Positions 47,614 through 61,059 of a stretch of 64,000 nt of DNA are shown here, piece after piece. The translations under genes and the position numbers were made by a program. The stretch covers positions 126,836,981-126,900,980 of the forward strand of contig CM075851.1 in NCBI GenBank assembly GCA_037975125.1, read 5' to 3'. This stretch comes from Latrodectus hesperus (taxonomy: Eukaryota > Arthropoda > Arachnida > Araneae > Theridiidae). A model generated the notes under the pieces. The model was not told the DNA's origin and did not search any database. It saw only the letters and a list, made by a program, of their open reading frames with translations. Numbering within the stretch: position 1 is the stretch's first letter; every line of letters starts with the position of its first letter.

Positions 47614-48685
47614 ATATAATTAAAATGGAAATAACCTTCCATTACACTAACTCCATCCAACACTTTACACAAATATAAGTAAAAAAACAAATTATTCAAT
47701 GGGAAAATAGAATCTTCTATTGAAATGTTCATACTGTATATAAATCATGAGTTATTCTTAGACTAAATGCACTTGTCTCTGTTTTCATTATTTTCTGAAT
47801 TTTGAAAGTCAAAATGTGTTTGCAAATCATAATATTCTAATTCATTTTTTATTTAAAGTATCGAATGTAAATATGTGCTTAATATTATTTTTTTTAACAT
47901 TATATAAAAATTCTTCGAAAGGTTTTAAACATTTGGTTCAAATTTAACAAATCTCAGCTTTAAGTGGTCTTGGAATTCAAAGTTCCAGTTTCTTGATTTT
48001 ATATTTTGTAAAAAAATGGAATTAAAAATGTGAATGATGGCAACTTCAATAGCAATTTGATTTTGGAAATGTTGAGGAAAAAATAACATTCCTTGTAATA
48101 TAGTTTGAAAATATTTAAGTTACGTTTATAATCTTTCAAAAGTTATTCGAAAATGATTTTTAAGATACATACTTCTTCCTTTGAAGATAAAGTAGTATAT
48201 CAAGTTTATATCTGGCAAAAAGAGATTGATGTCAACACTTTAAAAGAAAATTGGATCGAAAATTTATTTTTAAATCCGAAAATCGATTTAGAATCATTTC
48301 AGCATTTTTCAATATTTCAAGAGGATTTTTACGATCAAAGATAAAATTTGATACTTCGATTTGAATTCTATTTTGATTTCTATTCTATACTTTCGACATT
48401 TTCATTGGAATGATATGTATATATCTAAATAAAAAATGATATGAAGAAATATAAAAAAAATTAAAAATATAAATAAATAACTTACCGTACGAACAAAGAG
48501 GAATATTAATAAATTTTAAGTACTCAGTGTAAAAATTATCGAATTGATGTAAATTATGTTTTTTTTTAAATTATATCTTGTGTAAAGGAAATATAAATAC
48601 GAAATATTTCATGAAAGTTTTCTTAAAGCATTATTTTTAAAACTACTATGTATATTAATGATGCAATAGTAAAATATAAATAGAT
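47614..48685. other. AT-rich spacer
   Basis: No element recognised; the 63-codon frame at 48153-48344 has no known motif. Confidence 0.5.
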
Positions 48686-48700
48686 TATTCTAAAAAATTA

Positions 48701-51700
48701 TTTAACAAAAAGGGAAAGACCAAGGTAAGTACTGGTCATGATGCCAGAAGCAAATGCTGCCATATTTATGGGAAAGAGATTAACAAATTAATCCTCAAGA
48801 CCAACTATGGATATTAAAGACAAGAAGCAAGAACTAAAGTTGAGCCACCTGAATCTGCACCACTGTAGAGCGGCGAATCTCCTGTACTCCCAAGACATTA
48901 AGAACTTGGATATTGACTTTGCCTCAGCAAATGAACCGTACATATTCAATAATTCCATCACAGGCTTCTCTCTGGACTATGTTATCATTCCTTCTAAAGA
49001 CCTTAAGGCAGCCATCATTGCTAAAGAATTTCATCATTAGTCCGATTTTTTCGGCTGATGAAATCATCATCATCAAAGTGAAGGTAAATAATGATTTCCT
49101 CTTCATCTGCTCTATTTACAGCCCTCCTTCAAGGAATATTCAATCTTCAATTGAACCGCTTGAGAGTCACATTTCCAGCAACCCCAGTGAGAAATGGATC
49201 ATTCTTGGCGACTTTAATGCCAAATCTTCGGCATGGAGTCCAAGACGTACTGACCATCGAGGCGAGCTGCTTCTAGACTTCATAGCTCGTCAGGACCTGA
49301 TTGTTTAAAATGACGACAACAGCCATCCTACCTTCTCCAGTAGCATTGCAGAGAGCTGGATTGATCTCATGATCACTAAGAACCTGTCTAATGATGATGT
49401 CAGAAATTGGAAAATTAGAGACTGCATTACTGCCAGTGATCATTGTCTCATGACTTGTGAGATTGGAATCAACAGGGTACATTAGCGGCACAACTGGAGA
49501 TGGAACACAAAGACCTTGGACTGGGACAAGTTCAAGCTCAGCCTTCCAAGACTGATTGAGGAATACCCACTCGATGAGATATCAGACATCAGCGAAACCA
49601 TTCATAAGATCGAGGAGAAACTCAGTAAGCTTTGTCAACGTCATAAGAGGAAATTGAAACCAGCCTCCAACTCTAACTACTGGTGGACGCAGGAACTCAC
49701 GATGGAAAGAAGCAGAGTTCGAGCTTTACGGCGTAAATTCCAGAAAGAATCGGATCCTGAACTGCGAAAGAAAAAGAAGATGGATTTCAAATTGGCAGCC
49801 TCCTGCTATAGAAAGAGAGTTCAGGATACTAAACAACGTGCTTTCCGGGACTTTCTTGGCAATGTGACTAACTCAAATGCTTTCAGCAGTCATTACAAAA
49901 TAATCCGAGATAAACTCCGCAGACCTCAGATTGCTGACCTCGTCAGACTTGACAACAATGAGCTGGCCAAAGATGTCGCAGAATCAGTCAATGCCATCCT
50001 CGAGTTTCACTTTCCCATGACTCCTCTTAAAGTGAATGATTCTCTAGACTACACCTCTCCTCCTCAACCAGCTTTCACGGTCCATGAAATTGAGGAAGCA
50101 ATCAAAGATACTGACTTTAATAAGGCTCCAGGCTATAACGGCATCTGTTTGGACGTCTACGCTGAGCTGTTCTACACCAACAAGGACTGGTGCCTGGGAA
50201 TCCTCAACAAATGCCTAACACAAAGTTCGTTTCCCAAAAACTGGAAAATTGCAAAGGTTGCTCTAATCCCAAAAGATGGTAAGGATAAATCGCTCAGAGA
50301 TTCTTACAGGCCCATCTGTCTCCTGCCCGTATGGGGGAAGATTCTCGATAAGGTCATTATGAGGAGGCTTTACTACTTCTTCATTGAAAATGGACTGCTC
50401 CATAAAAATCAATTCGGATTCCTCAGGGGCAAAAGTACCTGTGATGCCCTTACAGAACTTATCAACCGCATCAAGCAAAATAAGCAGAACAACCTCTTCT
50501 CCTGCCTGATTTCGCTGGACATTAAGAATGCCTTTAACAGCTCCAGGTGGAATGACATACTGCGTTTACTCAGAAAATTCCAGACACCTGCTAATTTGTA
50601 CTGGATGGTGAGCACATTTCTTAAGGACAGGTTCTACCTAGATGATAATAAGAGACAGGTACCATATAACATCGGGGTTCCTCAAGGTTCAAGCCTTGGA
50701 CCTTTCCTATGGCTTATCATTGCCAATGAGTTGCTGACTAAAGATTTTGGCCCTAATGCCCATTGCCAGGCCTTCGCTGATGACGTAGCAATACTGTTGG
50801 ATGCGAAGTCCTATTTCAAATTCACGAAGTTGGCCATGAGGCCCCTCAAGATAGTAGAAGACTGAACCAAGGAACTCGGACTCAAACTAAGCTTAAATAA
50901 GTGTAAATACTCTATTTTTACTAGGAGTAAGGACATTACCCGAAGACCAGGCATCTCGCTCTCCGGAAACAGAATCACCTACTCTGATGAACTGAAGTAC
51001 CTCGGACTTATACTGGATCCCAAACTGACCTGGATGGCGCACCTGAACAATGTCAAGAACAAGATTGACAGCCTCCAAAACAAGCTAGTCAGAATCTCCC
51101 GAGTCTCGTGGGGACTAAAGCCAAATATCCTGAAGCTCATCTACTGCAGCGTCATTGAGAGTACCATCCTCTACGGGTGTCAGGTCTGGTATTCCAGCAC
51201 TGCCAAGATCAACAACAAGCTCCAGCAAATCCAACGTATTGGACTCCTGAAAGTTACGAAAGCTTATCGTACTACCTCCACCGATGCACTCCAAATCCTG
51301 GCAGGAGTCCCACCGATCTTCCTCAAAGCGGACGCCCTCCAAAAGAGATTCAAGTTGTGGAATCTTGGGTCCACAATCCACATCAACGAGACTGATTGGA
51401 ACCCTTGCAATGCCTGGACCAAGGTCCCAAGTCTCACCCCACCATGGACGACCAACCCTTGGACTTGGAATATGGAACAGGTCCACGAAGACTTCTACGC
51501 CTTCACGGACGGCTCGAAGATTGGCAATAGAGTCGGCTATGCGTCTCTCATCTACAGAAACAATGAGCTGATTAAGACCATTCAAGCCCAACTTAATAAC
51601 ACGGCTTCAGTGTTTGAGGCAGAAGCAACCGCAATCCTGCTAACCATCAAGCACGCGATCTCCCAAGATTACCAGAAATGCCACATCCACACAGACTCTA

Positions 51701-52570
51701 GGTCAGTACTCTTGGCGTTGGCTGGAAGGCAAGACTCAAGTGATACAATACAAGAGATTGTCGAGATCTGCAAAGGACGAGAGAGACAATTCGCCTTGCA
51801 CTGGGTCAAGGCTCATATTGGTATCACCCAAAATGAAGCAGCAGACGTTGCAGCGAAGCAGGCCACCCAATTAGACAACATTGACATCACTGTTAAACTC
51901 AGCAAACAGCAGTTCCGGACACTTACCATCGAGCACGAGACTTCTATGTGGCAGCACAGATGGGAGACCTCCAACAAATCCAGGAGACTCTTTGAACTCT
52001 TCCCGAAAGTTTCACGGAAAAGACTACAAGGGGACTTCTTTCTAAACCAGCTTCTTACCGGGCATGGAGTCTTCGGCACCTATCGCAGCAGATTCCATGG
52101 GCAATCAGATGTCTGTCCACATGACGGCGATGTACATGATCCGGAGCACCTTCTCTTCCACTGTAGCCGCTACTCCAACATTCGGGAAAAGACCTTTCCC
52201 AAGAACTTCCACCAACTACACATCAAGCAGCTCCTCCCTCTTAAAGAATTCAGGAAAGGTGCCAAGGAAATTCTGCAGGCTGAACTCCTCCTTCAGCTCA
52301 CTGACTAACCTCTCCTCCTTCCTTGTACATATGTTTTGTGCTGTATCTTTCTCAATTAAGGCCATCCGGCCCTCTTCCAGCCACAGTGAGTCCCAACAGA
52401 ACCCCTTTTGCCCCTTCGGTTTGGACAGTCCACAAGAGCTCTACTCACACGCCCTGGCCAAGTGCTGAGCCTGGGTTTCCTCCAGGATTACTGTCCGACG
52501 ACATTCTCCACCGTATACCTTCGGGTGGGACGGTGCTCTTTGGTAATGTTATTACCAAAGTTATTATTAA
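48701..52570 (+). mobile_element. LINE (non-LTR retrotransposon), 5'-truncated, 15-bp target duplication
   Basis: TATTCTAAAAAATTA occurs at 48686-48700 and again at 52571-52585, a perfect 15-bp duplication that fixes both ends. The element holds the end of ORF1 (possibly 48738-48788), ORF2 and a 3' region of about 260 bp ending in a TTATTAA-type tail. GC is clearly higher than in its surroundings. Confidence 0.94.
48807..52308 (+). pseudogene. LINE ORF2: endonuclease, reverse transcriptase, RNase H
   Basis: The start is MDIKDKKQELKLSHLNLHHC, typical of an AP-like endonuclease. The frame shifts near 49030-49045, then continues with SIYSPPS, LGDFNAKSSAW (about 49205-49237) and SDHCL (about 49436). 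RT motifs follow: FNKAPGYNGI, LIPKDGKDKS, QFGFLRGKST, GVPQGSSLGP and the catalytic FADD (50773-50784). The RNase H has FTDGSK (about 51502-51519), HTDSRS and NEAADVAAK. A cysteine/histidine tail (VCPHDGDV to EHLLFHC) closes it. Three stops interrupt the main frame at 49306, 49483 and 50863. RT plus RNase H fits the Jockey/I/R1/LOA group; the exact clade is not determined. It cannot make a full protein but is only lightly decayed. Confidence 0.93.
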
Positions 52571-52589
52571 TATTCTAAAAAATTAAGAA

Positions 52590-53925
52590 TAGATCAGTTA
52601 TACGAGCATTTTTTAAGATTTGGGGAAAAATTTAATTTAAGCAAATATTACAAATATATTTATTTTTATTATTACGAATGTGTATTTGGCCATTTAATTA
52701 CATTTACATCTTAATTTAGCTGAATCTTAAATCAAATTCTACACAACGACTAAAGATGAAAGAAAAAAATGTTTTTTAGAAGAGAAAGCCATTTCTCGTC
52801 CTAAAATCAAAACAAATCACCCATTTCCCGTTTAGTAAAACCAGCTAAACGGAAAATATGCTTTACTTTTGCGTCTTTTTCAACGAGAATATTTGGAAGT
52901 TTTCATGGTTTCCTTCTTTGCAACACGTGAATATAGTCCATTATCTATGAAAAGTTCTCGCGGAAAATAGCAATGCACAATGGAGATTAAAAAAACACAT
53001 ACAAAACCTTCCACTGTCTACTAGGAAGTGTTAAAACATCACTACTTGGAAGGTTTAACAGAGAATGAAATCTAAAGACTTGTCTGTGTGAGAAGTTCGA
53101 TTAGCAGAGGACTTGATCTGTTTAGATTTTCCGTGAACAAGTCAGCAAATTCTGATAGAATTTACCCACCTTAAATATTTTCAGAACATAATGTGGGAAT
53201 AAAGGTTCCAGTGTTAAGTATTGATATCATTATTTGACGGGTGTGACAAATTATACGAAGACGATATTGAAACTAAGGCCAATTGATATACGCAAGCTCC
53301 CACCATATCGTTATAAAAGCGTATTGAAGAATAAAATTGTACAGGTTTGAATGCAAAAACTACTGGATAATTGAAGATATATTCTTCATTATTGCTTTGT
53401 ATTGGAATGATTGGCAGAGAAAATATTTGAGAAGTGCGAAATGAGATTATGGAATGAATTATAACATCTGATAACCTGAAAACAGTTATTAGTTATCAGA
53501 AGTTAATTAGGCTGCCTAGAAATGAATACTATCTTGTAGGATCTTGAATTAAAGTGATTCTTCTTACAACTACATGATATAAAAATAAATAGAAACTATT
53601 AAGATGAAATACTGATCAACATCAGCCTAAGGCAGCGAAATCTATTTTCGAGACTCACCCACCAGCTAAACTTCAATATAATGATTTGAACATGAATACA
53701 TTTGTGGGGCCTTGATATCTTGTAGTGGAAAAGCATTAATCATATGCCCGATTGAAAAAAAAGTTCGATATTTGTGTTATACTGTAGTTCTATGAAAAGT
53801 TAAGCATATTACAAGTTCAGTACTGCCTAATATCCCTTTGCTTGTGGTGAATGAAAAGTTGAGGGATCGAACATATGACTTCACAACTTATCAAAATGCA
53901 GAACCAATTGTGTTTAGTTAGAAAC
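52590..53925. other. AT-rich spacer
   Basis: No gene or element recognised. Confidence 0.5.
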
Positions 53926-53930
53926 TTCGG

Positions 53931-53967
53931 TTACACTTGGATCTTAGCCAAAAGGCCGAGAAGCGAT
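53931..53967 (-). pseudogene. U2 snRNA 5'-end fragment
   Basis: The minus strand from 53967 reads ATCGCTTCTCGGCCTTTTGG and continues CTAAGATCCAAGTGTA, the start of U2 snRNA with one extra C. Similarity stops after about 37 nt, before the branch-point recognition sequence, so it cannot act as U2. Probably a truncated retroposed copy. Confidence 0.85.
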
Positions 53968-54142
53968 AAGTATCCGTATTGTCGAAGAAGGTTGAGAGTC
54001 TGCGCTAGAATAAAGTGGACACATCGTCGAGAATGACAGTGTGATGAATCAAATATATCCACATGATGCAATAAAATTTTATGCCATGCCTATAGCTTTT
54101 TACTATGCTATGTAATTCTATTTTTGCTTATAATGATGCAAG

Positions 54143-54284
54143 GTTGGTTGGTTTGTCGCTCAACGGTCATTTTTTGCACACGAGGGCTAATTAGACCGGG
54201 ACCTACGGTTTAAAGTGGATTCCTAACCACTACAAACATCCATGCCCAAGGTGGGATTCGAACCCACGAACTGTTGAACCGTGC
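54143..54284 (-). mobile_element. tRNA-derived SINE, 5'-truncated, 11-bp target duplication
   Basis: AATGATGCAAG flanks both sides (54132-54142 and 54285-54295). The minus strand begins in the anticodon region of the tRNA head and has an exact box B, GGTTCGAATCC (54264-54254), but no box A. It then reads GGGCATGGATGTTTG, shared with the SINE at 7956, and ends in ACCAACCAAC. Confidence 0.88.
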
Positions 54285-54299
54285 AATGATGCAAGACTT

Positions 54300-57140
54300 A
54301 GTCAATTTGGTCTTTCCAGAATTAGTGAAATAAATAAGCAATTTAATGCATAGAGTGGCCAACATATTTTCTTGACCTGTATCCAATCGAACAAGTCTAG
54401 GACACATTTAATATCAAACGTCAAGGACACAGTCGATATCAAAATTCGAAAAGTTTTAGTGTCCTTGTCAGTGGATTTTAACATCTGCATTCTTCGTCGT
54501 ATAGAAAATATGACGGACGACCATACACGTTTTTATTTTTCCAAATGTGGACAAGATGTCGCTGTGTTCACACTTTCTTCCGAAAGCTTTTAATGACATT
54601 TGTAAAAGATAAAAAAAAAATCCTGCGTTGTTGTCAGATGAAAAGATTTAGGTTCCCAAGTAGTAGGGATCAGTTCATTTGAATTAGAAATAGTCAATGT
54701 AAAACAATAACAAAAAAACACGTTATTCAAACAGAAAAAGAAAAATTGTTTGCCATACGCGAAGACGATATTTGCACAAAAATTATTCAAACGAGAAAAT
54801 GAAATTGTGCATTTTTCACACTGAAAAAAAAATTATTTATTCTGAAAAATAATACCATAGATTTACTTATTATTTATATTATTTTATGAATTCTTCAACA
54901 TTAAAATGTGCCTTACTCTTTAAGGATTACTATATTATGTAATAAATATTTCTTTTATAATAATCATTAGATTGATGATTTCAGCAACTTTCTCTTTTGA
55001 ATTTTTTATGTCTGAAATTCTCTCTTTTTGGTAAATTTAATATTTTTTATTTCATGATCGATGAAGTTAGCTTTTTTCTTATTTTCTTATTGAATACTTC
55101 TATTTTTTTATGTGCATTTTAAAGAGAAAATTTAAGAGAATAAATAAAGACAAGTGAATTAAAAAAAAACTGTCCTTCAATATAAAATTAATAAGAACTG
55201 TTAAAGATAAAATCATCGAACGAGTACAAAATGTTCATGTAGAATAAAAAAATAAATGAAATATCACATTTCTTGGAATATTTACCTGAGTAATTATATA
55301 CCAGTAACTGTTTCTTAGGAAAATAATTCCAGCAAATCGCCTTAGTACAAATTGGTTTATTTCGGAGAAATACGGATGCTTCGTGCGCGGTGTTTCTGTG
55401 AAATGCAGTTTCTTCATCTTTTAACAACACGAAATCATTTTTGTAAGCTGAAATTATCATCAATTTGCTAGATTGATTGGCCGTCACATAAAACGGTAGA
55501 AACTCGAATTGGAAGGGGTCAAATGACTGCGAATAAAAAGTTGTTTTTTCATATAGTATAATCGATCACTTTATTATAAAGTGATATTTAGTGTAAATAG
55601 GAGTTAACATTTTTGATATGATTTTTCATTAGAACTGCCATCAAAGCATCTATAGGTTTTGTGGGAAAAAAACATACTTCCCGTACATTTTCCGTTCCAG
55701 GGATTAAGTATCTGATCTCATCTTAGACAACCAAGGTATGTACGTGGTGCTAAGAGCGTTAAACTTGCGCTGAGTTTAATGTACATCCACGGATGAAGTA
55801 TCGAAGTTTTAGAAGATAATTGTCAGTTGAAGTGTCAAATTCGTCGCAGGGTTAAAATTTATGATGCTTGACTGTATTTCTACGTTTGCAAAAATATAAT
55901 TTATTCGCAAAAAATCAATAATAATAAAAAAACAGCTGTAGTGATCTATTTATATTTGTATATTTACATTATAATTCGACTAGATTTTAGATTTTTATCC
56001 TTTTCTGTGGTAAACATCCTAATAAATATTATAAAATAATCTTACATTTTTAGGGCATTTTTCCTTAGCACCTATTAATAACATTTTTTCGATGAAAACA
56101 ATTCAATATCTTTAAATGTTTGTAATAAAATTATTCATTTGAAAAATAGCAAGATAGATATTTCATAATTTCTGTGATAGAACTTAGGGTGTTAAAAATA
56201 TTAATATGATATTGTTGAAAAACTCAGTTTCAATTTTTCCAACTTACTGATGAAAATTCACTTGGGTTTATTTATATTATTAATTCGACGTATTATATTT
56301 ATCAAAAAATAGGGAGCTATAATCACAGTTATGAATGAATTTTAAAATAAACCTGTTTAAATATGGAATAGTAACATTTGTCTTGTGTTTTACCCTTTTT
56401 AATTTCAAATTCAATTTATGAATTCGATTATATTCAAAACATTTAAATATAATCAAATTCATAAATTATTTTTTTAATTATTTTAGAAGAATATTTATCA
56501 AGCAATCATTTTTAATACTAGTTATTTCCACATGACTATTACTGTTTTTGATGTGGCTTCAAACTAAAACAGGAACTTCCTATAACATTTCATTACTTTT
56601 TTTAATGAATTCAAAATAATTCAAACTCAAAATTATCATTATGAATTATAACTTAGACAAATAATTATGATTTCTCTCATACTTATATTCCTGCTGTTAC
56701 AAATCTAGTAAAAATACATTTAAACGATATTTGATTTCAAAAATAAAACAGAGCTTAAAAATTACCAAACAAGGGCAAAAACTAATTTGGAATATAAAGG
56801 TGATAATAATATTTTTCTATATTATTTAACAGTTTCCTTTTCTTAATTGAGAGATATTTTTATAAATCAATGAATATTGAATGGAAAGAATTTAAAATGT
56901 TATCACTTTACGAAATACTTAAATGTAAATATCTAAAGAAAAAATGATTGTTTATTTGAAAAGAAGAAAAATCAAAACAAGTGCTCATACATAATGTTCT
57001 AACATCTCTCTTCCTCCCTTTCCCTCACTATTTTATCAGAGAGAAACAAGTTTTATCCTAACCTTCATTCTTTCGAATTTAGAAAAATAGGTCGAATCAT
57101 GTGCTTTATTATTTAAAAGGTTTTTATCCTATCTTTCACG
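54300..57140. other. AT-rich spacer
   Basis: No gene seen. A short palindrome ATCACTTTATTATAAAGTGA(T) lies at 55565-55585. The minus frame 55188-55487 has no recognised motif. Confidence 0.5.
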
Positions 57141-57143
57141 ACT

Positions 57144-57215
57144 GGGGGTGTAGCTCAGTGGTAGAGCGTTCGCTTTGCATGTGAAAGGCCCGGGGTTCGA
57201 TCCCCCGCACCTCCA
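57144..57215 (+). tRNA. tRNA-Ala (anticodon TGC)
   Basis: Folds as a complete 72-nt cloverleaf. Acceptor GGGGGTG with CACCTCC (one G-T pair) and discriminator A. D arm GCTC/GAGC. Anticodon stem TTCGC/GTGAA with loop TTTGCAT, so the anticodon TGC is at 57176-57178. T arm CGGGG/CCCCG with loop TTCGATC. No intron and no encoded CCA. A TTTT pol III terminator is at 57221-57224. No sign of a SINE body or target duplication, so a genuine gene is likely. Confidence 0.96.
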
Positions 57216-57220
57216 TAGAA

Positions 57221-57224
57221 TTTT
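57221..57224 (+). terminator. pol III terminator of tRNA-Ala
   Basis: TTTT, 5 nt after the discriminator base. Confidence 0.8.
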
Positions 57225-59620
57225 ATTTTGATTTTTACTTTTTTTTTCTAATAATCTTGTTTTTTTTTTCTAGAAAATTTTATTTTTAATCTTTTTATTT
57301 TCGCGCCTTTTTAGATGTTTCTCTTATCTGTTCTGTAAAATTTCTCACAATTTTCAACTCATTAAAATTAATCACTGCTTGACAAAATAAATCGTCTTTC
57401 AAATGCTTATATGTATTTATATGTGATACGTGTTAATAAATGCTTATATGCAAATATTCGATGTGTAGTTAATGTATTCTTATTCACTGAATAATTTTTT
57501 GAACGGCTTTTATCAAGCAGCTATGTTTAGAAAAGTATTTAGCATTTTTTTATAATAATCAGTTTTAAAAAAGATACTCTCTTCGTTTCCAAAAAATTGA
57601 TTTTAAGTTTATATATTTAATATTAATTATACAACACTGCTTAGTAAAATAAATTTTGTTTCAAATACTAACTCAGATATTACAAGTATTTTCTTATTAT
57701 TATATAAATTAATAAAAGAGATAAGAAAAATATTTTATATTTTCGATCGTATACAGTTTTAAAGATATTTATCGTCTCTAAAAACTCCTCATAAAAAGGA
57801 GTTCTTAAAGACCAAAAATTTACTCCGCAATTTAACCGAATCCTCATAAAAAGAGCTTTTATAAAATCTACGAAATTTTCCTTTATATTGAAATGTTTGT
57901 ATAAGAATATTTTTTCATGAATATATCATATGCAGATTAAAGTAATTTGGTATATATACCACAAGACACGAAAAATGTATCGTACATATGGATTAATTAA
58001 TATAATTAAGTTTCTAAAATAATACATTTAAATCAATTTATTAAAAAATTTCATGTAAATTTTTAAAACTTTTTTTTCTTTTTTTGTGAGAAAATATAGT
58101 TACTAGTTCTAGTTAACAATACTATTTAATAAAAATTCAGTTTAATTTTTAAAACCCATTACGGTAATTTTTAAAATTTTAATTAACAGTTTCATGATTG
58201 TTTATTAAAATCTTTTCCAAATAACTTTGACTAGTTTATTTAACTAATATTGACTTTATAAATGGGATGTTAATTAAAAAATTAACAAATGAGATTTAAA
58301 TGACAATTTGTCGACACTTTTTATATTCCTCCAAGTGAACTTTTTTTCATAATAATTAAATAAAATGTCTGAAAGTGATAATCTAAAATAACGATGAATT
58401 AATACAGTTAAATTATAAATAATGCCACTCAATAAGAAATAGGAATATTAATTTGAAAATTAGACATCACTATTTAAATAATTTTAATTGAAGTTAAGCT
58501 ATTGCTTTTCGATTAGTTTATTAATTACTTAATGAGATTTTGGATTAAAAATTAATATGTTTATGTAAATTTAAAAAAAACAGGAATATACGTTACTCCA
58601 CGATTAATAACTAGTTAGGATAATAATAATTGACTAGATTCTGAAAATTTATTAAAGGTTTTTTGTATCAGAAAATTTACAAAAAAAGCATAAAAAATTC
58701 ACTTAAGTATTTAAAAAAAAGAATATCTCTATGAAATAAACATAATATTTAAATAAACATTAAAATAATGTTTTTTTTGATATTCCTAATTTTATGAATA
58801 GGTTTAAAAAATATATATAATATCTGAAATGTCAACATATTATAATAGAAAGAATGATATAATTGCATTTAATAATTTCTTCTACTTTCAACTTATATAT
58901 TTGATTAAAATGAAAATTTTTAGTACTTAACATAACTAAATTAAAATTTATTTTGCATTGGAAATGAAAAATATATAATACTGATTCTTGTATTTAAAGG
59001 ATTATATATTTTTTACTTTAAAATTAGACCAAGAAAATAAAATTATGAATTGTTATTCTATTTCGCTACATTTCCTTAAATAGAACGTTATTCAAAGTAT
59101 TGTCAAAATCTAGAATTAGTAAATCCCATTTTTAGATATAAATTTAAAATTTGGACAGTTAACATCGAATAAATCACATTTGCATAAGGTATATTATTCT
59201 CATCTTATGATTCTATTATATTTTTCTTTTGATTTCAAAGTCATATCTTATATCCTAATAACAGAACATAAATTTAATATATCATAATGAACTTACCTTT
59301 CTGAAATTGATGTGTAAACATAGAGAGATAGACCTCTGATAGCTATTTTCATAAGAACGAAGAGATGGAAAAAAATAGCTTGGCTCCTATAAATTGTCAA
59401 TATGACAGTCAAAATCAAGATGACATAATGTATTACTAGACAGTGTATTTTAATATATTTTAAAGAATTTTATACTGCATTATGATGTGTTATTCAATGA
59501 AAACAGAAAGATGATATTATAAAAAAGAGTATAATTAATAAAACGCACATTTAAGCTGCACCAAAATTTTCCGTCAGTTATAAATCTATATTACGTAATT
59601 TTGTAAAGAAATAAAATTTT
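57225..59620. other. AT-rich spacer
   Basis: Extremely AT-rich, no gene or element recognised; a short hairpin AACTCC..GGAGTT at about 57781-57803. Confidence 0.5.
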
Positions 59621-59733
<113 letters not shown>

Positions 59734-60439
59734 TAAATATGAAGTGTCCAGTAATAAGCAGTAAGTGAAAATTTATTTGGTGATATTTGTTGATATTTTT
59801 TTCCCTGCAGTGTGTGTGTGTGTATTTTAAAAAGCACTTTTTTACTACATTCTTAAATAAATTAAATAAAACAAAATAAAATAATAAATATTTCATATTT
59901 TTCATTTTTAGTAAAATTATTTTATTTTCTGTAAAATAAAGTTAAATAGAACTAATAATAATAAAAAATTCTTAGTAAAATATAGTTAAACAAGGCATTT
60001 TCATTTTAGTGAGGAATAAAAAGAAATAAATTGAAAATAAAGTAAAGAATAGAATAAAAGATAGAAATGAAATATTGGAATTTCATATTCTTTTCAAACA
60101 TTCGAAATTTGGTGAAAGGAATCTCAGTTTCTTCTTTAATTCGTATGTATTTACTCTTCATGTAAAAAAATTCCTTGAGTGCTTTAAAAAAATTCGATAT
60201 ATGACAACTGTCTTCTTAAATTTTGTAAACATTTTCTCGATTTAAATTTCTCGAATTTTTATTTAAAAAAATAGATATTTCATAAATCTTGTAAGAATAT
60301 TCGAGATTTGATGACTTTAATTCAAACCTTTTATAAATCCACATTAAGAAAAAGAATTGTAATTTAACAAAAATAGTTCTGTGTATTTCTTAAAATATTC
60401 GGAAATTAATAATTAGAATCTGTCTATACTCGGATTGTA

Positions 60440-60680
60440 CCTTTAGATTAATGGGTTTGGAATACTCACCCACCACCAAGTGCTTCGTAATTTTGAACCA
60501 TGGACACTCCTGAGCTGGCACCCTTCTCTCCACATCCACGCCACACCAGCGTAAAGACTTAGGACGTCACATATTAACGTGGACACGTTCCCAACCCACG
60601 GAGCTCCAGCAATCCAGTGAGAGAGTGTACATGGTCACCCACCCTTTTACTGTCCGCGGCAAATGATCTGCACTTTGTTG
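60440..60680. repeat. GC-rich unassigned segment, possible SINE relic
   Basis: About half G+C in a region otherwise near 75-80% A+T. On the minus strand it contains GGTTCAAAATTACGAAG (about 60503-60487), a weak box B-like motif. I believe similar text recurs in spider genomes, but cannot verify that here. Confidence 0.3.
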
Positions 60681-60734
60681 ATTTAATGAGCCACTGGAGC
60701 CCAGTCTCTAATTATAGTGTGCTAGTACTCATTA

Positions 60735-61056
60735 TGGCAACTGATTACAGAATCATGACAAGCCAATATAAATCGGGATTATGGACTAAGTTCCATCAGT
60801 AACTAATCACTAATTGATTAAAGGCACTTTATATATGAGAGCTAGTTAGATTGACACCAACAGTTAAACTTCGAACCGAAGTAGAATTCGAATCTTTGCC
60901 GACATCCACACTCACATATCCGAGGATTAAAACAATGTAATTAAACTTAGTCATTTCGCTGTTATGCAAACTGATTACAGAACATGACCTTGACACGCTA
61001 ATACATATAAAGAATGTTACGAATCTACATTCATATTTTATGTAATCGGTTGCCAT
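60735..61056. repeat. inverted pair ATGGCAACTGATTAC / GTAATCGGTTGCCAT
   Basis: 60735-60749 is inverted at 61042-61056 with one mismatch; a further relative, CAAACTGATTACAGAACATG, is at about 60966-60985. Confidence 0.6.
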
Positions 61057-61059
61057 AAA

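Noticed and set aside
55565..55585. Palindrome of 21 nt in AT-rich spacer
   Set aside because: Short and mostly A/T; expected by chance in such sequence.
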